Of a stretch of DNA of 64,000 nt, positions 58,132 through 64,000 are shown piece after piece (within the stretch, counting starts at the first letter, position 1; every line of letters begins with the position of its first letter). Both the position numbers and the translations under genes were made by a program. Where the stretch lies: assembly GCF_018394335.1 (NCBI RefSeq), contig NZ_CP074572.1:2790001-2854000 (forward strand). The letters are read 5' to 3'. Source of the stretch: Shewanella dokdonensis (GTDB lineage Bacteria; Pseudomonadota; Gammaproteobacteria; Enterobacterales; Shewanellaceae). The notes below the pieces were generated by a model. That model was not told the origin of the DNA, ran no database searches, and was given only the letters and a program-made list of their open reading frames with translations.

Positions 58132-59289
58132 ATGCCGTTGTATGAGATGCGAAAGTTTGTGGCACCTGAATTTATTTTCGGGGTGGGGGCGCGACACCGC
58201 GTTGGTTTTTATGCACGTATTATGCAGGCGCAGCGCGTGCTTATTGTGACTGATGCGGGGGTTATCGCTGCTGGATGGTTGCAGGATATTGAGCAGGACT
58301 TGCAGGAAGTCGGGATTGAGTATGCGGTGTTCAGTCAACTGACATCCAATCCAAAAGACGTTGAAGTCATGGCGGGGGCCCGCTTTTACGAAGAAAATGC
58401 CTGTGATGTGATTGTGGCATTAGGCGGCGGTAGCGTTATCGACTGTGCCAAAGCTATCGGCATTGTGCATGCCAACAACTGCGAGGTACATGTTTTTGAA
58501 GGGGTCGATAATGTGGATATTCCCGGCCCGCCGCTCATCTGTATTCCCACAACTGCTGGTACATCGGCAGATATCTCGCAGTTCTGTATCATAGTTAATT
58601 CGGTAGAACGCTACAAAATGGCAATTATCAGTAAGAGTGTGGTGCCGGATGTCGCCTTAGTTGACCCCGAAACCACAGTGACGCTGGATCCTTGCCTGAC
58701 GGCCTGTACGGGTATCGATGCACTGACTCATGCTATTGAAGCCTTTGTTTCTACTGCAAATTCACCAATAGTTGATGTTCATGCCTTAGCGGCGATTGAA
58801 CTGCTGTGGCGTAATTTAGACACCGCCGTCATGTTACCCACGGATTTATCTGCCCGTGAAAGCATGTTGCTTGGCAGTTTGCAGGCGGGGCTAGCATTTT
58901 CTAACGCCAGTCTGGGGGCGGTGCATGCGATGGCGCATTCACTGGGCGGGTATCTGGACTTGCCGCATGGCGCTTGTAACGCCTTACTGCTCGATCATGT
59001 CATCCGCTTCAATATCCGAGCTGCCCCAGACCGTTATCAACGTATTGCAGCGGCCATGGGATTGAATGTACAGGATCTTAATGAGCCGCAACGTGCTGTG
59101 CTGATAACCAATGCGCTGGCAGCTAAACGCAAAATGCTCGGGCTTACTGAGAAGATGAGTCACTGGGGCGTAAAATATGGCGATATCCCAGATCTGGCCC
59201 ATCATGCGGTACGCGATGCCTGTTTGGTTACCAATCCTCGTCACGCTTCTGTTCACGATCTCAAGGTAATTTATGGCGAAGCGCTCTGA
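58132..59289 (+). CDS. iron-containing alcohol dehydrogenase
   Basis: Start at MPLYEMRKFVAPEFIFGVGAR (ATG 58132, GAGGTGAA upstream). The 385-residue enzyme has NAD-binding VIVALGGGSVIDCAKAIGI, family signature ICIPTTAGTSAD, metal ligands in GIDALTHAIEAFVS and ASLGAVHAMAHSLGGYLDLPHGACNAL. It oxidises or reduces an alcohol/aldehyde pair. The last 17 bases overlap the start of the PAS-GGDEF-EAL gene, implying translational coupling. This recalls the ErcA-type dehydrogenases of pseudomonads, which take part in signalling around alcohol metabolism (analogy only). Confidence 0.92.
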   Translation: MPLYEMRKFVAPEFIFGVGARHRVGFYARIMQAQRVLIVTDAGVIAAGWLQDIEQDLQEVGIEYAVFSQLTSNPKDVEVMAGARFYEENACDVIVALGGGSVIDCAKAIGIVHANNCEVHVFEGVDNVDIPGPPLICIPTTAGTSADISQFCIIVNSVERYKMAIISKSVVPDVALVDPETTVTLDPCLTACTGIDALTHAIEAFVSTANSPIVDVHALAAIELLWRNLDTAVMLPTDLSARESMLLGSLQAGLAFSNASLGAVHAMAHSLGGYLDLPHGACNALLLDHVIRFNIRAAPDRYQRIAAAMGLNVQDLNEPQRAVLITNALAAKRKMLGLTEKMSHWGVKYGDIPDLAHHAVRDACLVTNPRHASVHDLKVIYGEAL

Positions 59290-61441
59290 AGAAGAACGGC
59301 TACGAGAACAACGCAAGGCCAGCATTATCGGGCTAGGGGATCGTTCGGTTCGCAAAAGTTATTATCCGCAGTTACGGCAGAACATGGAGCGTTTGCAGCG
59401 GTTTCATACCTTATTGAACTATACCTCGGATTTTGTGGTGTTGATCAGTATGCCTGATGGCTTAATTTCTGATGCTAATGCCGCTTTTGCCCAGTTACTG
59501 GCGATGAGCCTTGATGACATCATCGGTACTCCCTTTAAGTCGCTGTCATTTTGCAAAGATTGCCAGCGCGTTGTGGCATTACTACAAGGGGATATGGACA
59601 GCCACGCCTACTTCAACCACCGCAACCATTCGTTGATTTCGCAAGGTGGCGATGCCAATAGCCCGAAATGGCTAGAGCTGAGTTTCAAAATGGCCAGCGT
59701 TGATCGGCAAAGTTACGGTGTGTTGGTTGGCCGTGATGTGACGGAACGTAAGCGTAATGACGAACTGATGAACAAGTTGCTGTCAGAAAAGGCGGCATTG
59801 TTGGACAACGCCTTAGTGGGCATTGTGAGTGTTCGCAACCGCTTGTTTGAGTCCTGTAATCGCCGTTTTGAAGAGATGTTGGGTTATCCGTCAGGGAGCT
59901 TAATTGGCAAAAGTACACGCATTATGTACCAGGAAGAAGACACCTATACGGCGCTTGGCGATGATGCGTATCGCACCATGAAAGACGGTGCCAAATATAC
60001 CGCCAGGGTGATGCTACGGCGCGCCGATGGTTCAGAATTTCTCTGTGAGTTAACGGGGCAGCTTTATGAACCTAAACACCCAGAACGTGGCAGTATTTGG
60101 ATGTTTAACGATGTCAACGAGCTGAAACTCGCGGAAGACAAAGCCCTGTTTCTTTCCCACCATGACTCACTCACTAAGTTACCCAATTATCAGTTACTCA
60201 GAGATCGACTATCGCAGGCGATATTTTTAGCCAATCTCAGCCATCAACAGGTGGCATTGGTGGTGATCGATATCGACCGTTTTAAAACCATCAATGACTC
60301 TCTAGGCTATGGTGTTGGTAATCAACTTTTGGTGCAGGCCGCCGCACGTATTCTTGAAGAAATCAGTGATGTTGATACGGTCAGTCGCCAGGGCGGCGAT
60401 GAATTTTTGCTGTTGTTGCCTGGAATATCCCATGCGGATGACTGTATTTCAGTGGTCAGCCGACTGATGGCCAAGCTGGCTGAACCTTACTTTGTGGCCG
60501 ATACCGAATTGCGGCTGTCGGTGTCAGTGGGCATCGCCCTTAGTCCTGCGGATGGTGATGAATTTGAAACGCTACTGAAAAAGGCCGATATGGCGATGTA
60601 TCGTGCCAAATCGGAAGGGCGTGATACTTATCGTTTTTTTAACGAAGAGATGAACTACGAAGCCACCGAACAACTCAATATCCGAGTGGGGCTGCGTAAG
60701 GCATTGGAGTTGGATCAATTTCAACTGTTCTATCAGCCGCAACTGGATATTATCAGTGGCAAACTGGTGGGGGCTGAGGCACTGATCCGTTGGCAGCATC
60801 CCGAATTTGGCATGGTATCACCTGCGCATTTCATTCCGGTAGCAGAGGCATCGGGGTTAATTGTTCCCATTGGTGACTGGGTGTTGCAAGAGGCTTGTCG
60901 GGAGGTCGCGCGGTGGCGAGATGCTGGCATGCATCATCCGGTTGTGGCAGTAAATCTATCGGCGCTACAGTTTGCTCGCGGTAACATTGAACAGACCATT
61001 AGCAACGCGGTGGCTGATGCTGGGATTTTGCCACAGATGTTGGAGCTTGAGCTGACAGAGTCAATCATGATCCACAATACCGAACGGGTATTGGCGACAG
61101 TTAAGCGGTTAAAACAAAAAGGTTTTATATTCACCATCGATGATTTTGGTACGGGCTATTCCAGTCTACAGTACCTTAAACAGTTCGATGTCGATAAACT
61201 CAAAATCGATCAATCGTTTATACGTGATATTTGCGAAGATGAAGACGATGCTGCCATTGTGCGGGCGATAGTACAGATTGCTAAAAGCCTAGGGCTGAAA
61301 ACCATTGCCGAAGGCGTGGAAACTGCTGCGGCAATGGCATTGTTGCAGCAATATCAGTGCGATGAGGTGCAAGGCTATTATGTGGCTAGACCCATGCCTG
61401 CAGCGCAGTTTATGCAGTTTTTGCAGCAACACAGCCGCTAA
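59273..61441 (+). CDS. PAS-PAS-GGDEF-EAL cyclic di-GMP protein
   Basis: A 722-residue cytoplasmic protein. An N-terminal PAS (about 45-165, YTSDFVVLISMPDGLISDANAAFAQLL) and a second PAS (about 170-290, LVGIVSVRNRLFESCNRRFEEML) are followed by GGDEF (about 295-455) with VVIDIDRFKTINDS and an intact SRQGGDEFLLLLP, then EAL (about 470-720) with GAEALIRWQHPE, AVNLSALQF, ELELTESIMI, IDDFGTGYSSLQYLKQFDVDKLKID and IAEGVET. Both catalytic motifs look complete, so net activity cannot be told. It overlaps the alcohol dehydrogenase gene by 17 bases. Confidence 0.94.
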   Translation: MAKRSEEERLREQRKASIIGLGDRSVRKSYYPQLRQNMERLQRFHTLLNYTSDFVVLISMPDGLISDANAAFAQLLAMSLDDIIGTPFKSLSFCKDCQRVVALLQGDMDSHAYFNHRNHSLISQGGDANSPKWLELSFKMASVDRQSYGVLVGRDVTERKRNDELMNKLLSEKAALLDNALVGIVSVRNRLFESCNRRFEEMLGYPSGSLIGKSTRIMYQEEDTYTALGDDAYRTMKDGAKYTARVMLRRADGSEFLCELTGQLYEPKHPERGSIWMFNDVNELKLAEDKALFLSHHDSLTKLPNYQLLRDRLSQAIFLANLSHQQVALVVIDIDRFKTINDSLGYGVGNQLLVQAAARILEEISDVDTVSRQGGDEFLLLLPGISHADDCISVVSRLMAKLAEPYFVADTELRLSVSVGIALSPADGDEFETLLKKADMAMYRAKSEGRDTYRFFNEEMNYEATEQLNIRVGLRKALELDQFQLFYQPQLDIISGKLVGAEALIRWQHPEFGMVSPAHFIPVAEASGLIVPIGDWVLQEACREVARWRDAGMHHPVVAVNLSALQFARGNIEQTISNAVADAGILPQMLELELTESIMIHNTERVLATVKRLKQKGFIFTIDDFGTGYSSLQYLKQFDVDKLKIDQSFIRDICEDEDDAAIVRAIVQIAKSLGLKTIAEGVETAAAMALLQQYQCDEVQGYYVARPMPAAQFMQFLQQHSR

Positions 61442-61453
61442 ATGGTTGCTTGG

Positions 61454-61485
61454 CCAAGTAACAGCGTATGGGCGCCGTTACTTGG
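61454..61485. terminator. inverted repeat between convergent genes
   Basis: CCAAGTAAC and GTTACTTGG, perfect 9-bp arms with a 14-base loop. There is no proper T-run, so function as terminator is tentative. Confidence 0.5.
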
Positions 61486-61504
61486 TATTTAATACGGTTG
61501 AGCG

Positions 61505-62914
61505 TTACGGTTTTAGCTCCAGAGCCCGGGCAATAGTAAAGTGCAGATCGGTTTGATCTGTTAGCCCGGTGACATTTGCGGCTTGCGGGCCATAGGCCGC
61601 AATGCGCAGTTGGGTGCCAGTGTGGCCCATGGTCTTTTCTTCTGAATTGCCATAACTGACACTCATCACCGCGCCATCTTTGGTAAGCAATGCCTCGGTA
61701 AGACCGGGTGCTTTGGCATCTGGATAGATGATTTGTGATGAATGCGCATGGTCGGCCGTTACAATCACTAGCGTATGACCATCGGCTTTGGCAAAGGCCA
61801 ACGCCTGCTGCACCGCTTCGTCCAAATCCACGGTTTCACCGATCTGTCCGCAAGGATTGGCGGCATGATCTTGTTTATCGATAGAAGCCCCTTCTACTTG
61901 CAGGAAAAACCCTTTGGGGTTCACCTGTAGCAGTTCAATGGCTTTTTGCGTCATCTGTGCCAGCGTCGGTAGTGCAGCGCTACGCTCTGGGTTGGCTTTG
62001 CAGGTGACTGGCGGTTGCGTGATATTGCCATGATAGGAGGCTTTGGGCCCCTGCCAGCGCACCGGCATGTTGCCCGGGCTGAACAACCCCAACAAGGGTT
62101 GTTGTTGATTGGCCTGTGGTACCTGTTGCAGCGCCGCCAGGTTCTCGACCACGGTAAAGCCTCGGGCATTGGCCTGTTGCAGCAGCGTTTTACCCTGCCA
62201 GTCACCACTGGTGGCTAGCTCATCAAAGCTAGCTCGGCCGCCACCCAGTGTGACATCCGGTCTGGCATTCAGTAACTGCTCGGTGATGGAACCCAAACCG
62301 CTATTGGCTGCTAATGCTTCTGGACATTTCTCCGCTGTTACCTTGGGGCCGTAGCATTTGCGATAAGAGATATGTGCATATTGTGCGGCTGGGGTGGCAT
62401 CCTGAATTTCGGCTGTTGACACATCACCGGTCGCCAGCCCCGCCATTTTAGCGAGTTCCAGCAGTGTGACATGGGCATCCCCAAAGACATCAACACTCAG
62501 CGCACCGTTGTAAGTTTTCGTCCCTGTACTCCAAGCGCTAGCAGAAGCCGCTGAATCTGTTACGTAATTGGGTTTATGGGTCTGCCTGTCCAGCGAATAA
62601 TGGGTGTATTGTCCGGTGAGTGGCAGCGCATCAATACCTTTGAAAAAACCGCCAGCACCTTGCGCATAGTTACGGGCGATGGTGATTTCTGAATCGCCCA
62701 TGCCATCACCAATCAGCAGAATGACATTTTTTACCTTAGCATCACTGAGCGAGGCTTTAAGATTGGCCGTAATATCTTGTTGTAAGCGCCGGGCTCCACC
62801 CGTTTGCGTCAAGTCACCATTGGCTGTGCGATTTAGCCAGTCGGAGTTGTTGGCTGCCGAGGCCAAAAGCGGCAGTAATAATGCTGTTAACAGCGTGTAT
62901 TTCACTGAGTTCAC
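61505..62914 (-). CDS. phoA: alkaline phosphatase (PhoA family)
   Basis: Periplasmic phosphomonoesterase of 469 residues with a signal peptide ([20 protein letters not shown]). Active-site marks: [15 protein letters not shown] (metal aspartate), [16 protein letters not shown] with the serine nucleophile, [28 protein letters not shown] and [15 protein letters not shown]. The gene stands alone. I did not find a convincing Pho box upstream by eye. Confidence 0.95.
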   Translation of the reverse strand: MNSVKYTLLTALLLPLLASAANNSDWLNRTANGDLTQTGGARRLQQDITANLKASLSDAKVKNVILLIGDGMGDSEITIARNYAQGAGGFFKGIDALPLTGQYTHYSLDRQTHKPNYVTDSAASASAWSTGTKTYNGALSVDVFGDAHVTLLELAKMAGLATGDVSTAEIQDATPAAQYAHISYRKCYGPKVTAEKCPEALAANSGLGSITEQLLNARPDVTLGGGRASFDELATSGDWQGKTLLQQANARGFTVVENLAALQQVPQANQQQPLLGLFSPGNMPVRWQGPKASYHGNITQPPVTCKANPERSAALPTLAQMTQKAIELLQVNPKGFFLQVEGASIDKQDHAANPCGQIGETVDLDEAVQQALAFAKADGHTLVIVTADHAHSSQIIYPDAKAPGLTEALLTKDGAVMSVSYGNSEEKTMGHTGTQLRIAAYGPQAANVTGLTDQTDLHFTIARALELKP

Positions 62915-63109
62915 CTTTTATCGAATCGATATTGCTAACGGGCGATGGTAGGCAAGATTTATGACAATGAGGTTACTCAGCACGGTTGTCCGCAGTATTT
63001 CCCAATGGCTAAAAAGCGACTGATGATCTCGAAATCTTTGTTGATTGTGTTATTGTCAACAGCGGTAACTTATTGCAGTAACTGGCAAAAGTATAAGGAT
63101 TTCACTGCC

Positions 63110-63577
63110 ATGACTCTCTCGATCCCATCGTTGCTGTCGTCATTATCCAGCGCGGGTAAAGCGATTAAATCCATCACCGATTGGTGGAAAAAATCCCGTG
63201 GTGATACGCGTGCCTTGCTCGGTGAACTAAAAGACAATCTGATTTATCTGGAAATGGTGGGGCGTGATGGGGTTCCTTTGGCAGCGGTGATCGACCAGCT
63301 GTCGCTCAAGGAATACCAACGGCTGAGGAAAGAAGGCTTTGATTTCAATCAGCTAAAAAGAGAGATTATTATTGCGGATCCCTCGCTGACTGGCACCGAC
63401 TTACAATTCTGGGCCGGCAAAGATACTGCTGCATTGCTTGAGTCAATTTGCAGTAAAATCAATGAACTAAAATTACGTTATCCGCTACAAAAGGACGATG
63501 GACGGCAACGTTGGGGTGTGCGGGTCAACAATATCCGCAAGAAAATCTGGCTGCTGTTAAAACATACCCGTGACTGA
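63110..63577 (+). CDS. cytoplasmic protein of unknown function
   Basis: ATG at 63110, with AAGGA ten bases upstream, gives 155 residues beginning TLSIPSLLSSLSSAGKAIKSI. Longer in-frame starts exist upstream (from 62945) but lack a clear ribosome-binding site. The middle (SRGDTRALLGELKDNLIYLEMVGRDGVPLAAVIDQLSL) and the basic end (RWGVRVNNIRKKIWLLLKHT) look mostly helical. No family recognised. Confidence 0.7.
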   Translation: MTLSIPSLLSSLSSAGKAIKSITDWWKKSRGDTRALLGELKDNLIYLEMVGRDGVPLAAVIDQLSLKEYQRLRKEGFDFNQLKREIIIADPSLTGTDLQFWAGKDTAALLESICSKINELKLRYPLQKDDGRQRWGVRVNNIRKKIWLLLKHTRD

Positions 63578-63910
63578 GCAAGGCAGCTACGCAACGCGGT
63601 TGAAATATATTGTGGGTGAGGGATGAAGTCTCTTATTGGGGATTAAACTCTCATACTCAAAGGTGGATATCGGCGATATCATGGTCACTAATTACAAATT
63701 AAATTTTGCCCTATTCTGCTTAATTTGTGTGACTGGTAACCCACTCTGTAAGCAACAAGTTGCTCAACTTTTTGTAATGATACAAAGTCGTTATGGAATC
63801 GGCGGCAGTTCAAAGAATTATCCTTTGATGAACTGAATAGTGTATCAAGTGACATGGTTCAAGATCTTTATACTGGATTTATTGAAAGGACTTAGCTTCA
63901 AGGTAAAGGA
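63578..63910 (+). other. gap with a possible broken small gene
   Basis: An ATG at 63681 opens VTNYKLNFALFCLICVTGNPLC, which looks like a signal peptide. Another frame downstream reads SLWNRRQFKELSFDELNSVSSDMVQDLYTGFIERT and ends at about 63895. A single indel would join the two into a small secreted protein, but the evidence is thin. Confidence 0.3.
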
Positions 63911-64000
63911 ATGCGTAATATCAATAATTATATGCTTTGTGGATATTTGTTTTTTGTTGTTTTGCTGTTGTTACCTATTGATGGTGGTTTTAGGGCATTG
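63911..64000 (+). CDS. 5' end of a membrane or exported protein gene
   Basis: ATG at 63911 with AAGGTAAAGGA upstream opens 30 codons to the window edge: MRNINNYMLCGYLFFVVLLLLPIDGGFRAL. The hydrophobic stretch suggests a signal anchor or first membrane helix. Too short to identify. Confidence 0.5.
   Translation, partial: MRNINNYMLCGYLFFVVLLLLPIDGGFRAL

Noticed and set aside
63636..63836. 66-residue frame MGIKLSYSKVDIGDIM...
   Set aside because: No ribosome-binding site at its start; only the internal part from 63681 looks like a signal peptide, and the continuation lies in another frame.

Overview
The window reads as a chromosomal segment of a marine gammaproteobacterium, most likely Shewanella. 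The pointers are a napDAGHB periplasmic nitrate reductase operon with no napC, divergent from a complete nqrABCDEF operon; a prfB-lysS pair; dbpA; and many diguanylate cyclase and LysR genes in a background of about 50% GC. This assignment rests on gene content and order, not on a database search.

Layout. 0-7.7 kb: 3' end of a chemotaxis receptor gene, prfB, lysS, a PAS-like GGDEF protein, a DUF72 protein with a LysR regulator, and a divergent LrgA/LrgB-type membrane pair. 7.7-15.2 kb: an accessory island. It contains direct and inverted copies of a repeat built from small hairpins, an AT-rich secreted-protein gene, four minus-strand gene cassettes each followed by an attC-like site with no integrase gene in the window (a CALIN-type array), and an IS110/IS1111 insertion sequence. 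15.2-30.3 kb: core genes (ppa, fbp, an S9 peptidase, a cation/proton antiporter, a UspE-like protein, a LysR regulator, a 49-residue small protein, acnA), then a phosphorelay-like cluster (soluble histidine kinase, response regulator with a degraded HD-GYP domain, divergent REC-HDOD protein) and a methyltransferase. 30.3-41.6 kb: nap and nqr operons back to back, which links quinol-consuming nitrate respiration with sodium-pumping NADH oxidation. 41.6-48.1 kb: a metallophosphoesterase, a TetR/HD-domain divergent pair around a perfect palindrome, a LysE exporter, and an AT-rich stretch with VOC and CYTH proteins and an alpha/beta-hydrolase remnant. 48.5-64 kb: dbpA, a CocE/NonD hydrolase, a PLD protein, a GGDEF sensor, PhzF, an MFS exporter, an iron-dependent alcohol dehydrogenase overlapping a PAS-GGDEF-EAL gene, phoA and small end genes.

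A strong caveat: at least a dozen otherwise well-conserved genes (lysS, acnA three times, napA, napG, napH, napB, nqrA, nqrB, the lrgB homologue, a GGDEF gene, two cassette genes) are broken by single-base (rarely two-base) indels, nearly always a missing base in a short homopolymer. prfB, which normally needs a programmed +1 frameshift, is uninterrupted because one G of its AGGGGG motif is absent. I read this as uncorrected sequencing error, so these genes are annotated as whole CDSs spanning the break. The most unusual material is the hairpin-module repeat family of the 7.9-15.2 kb island.
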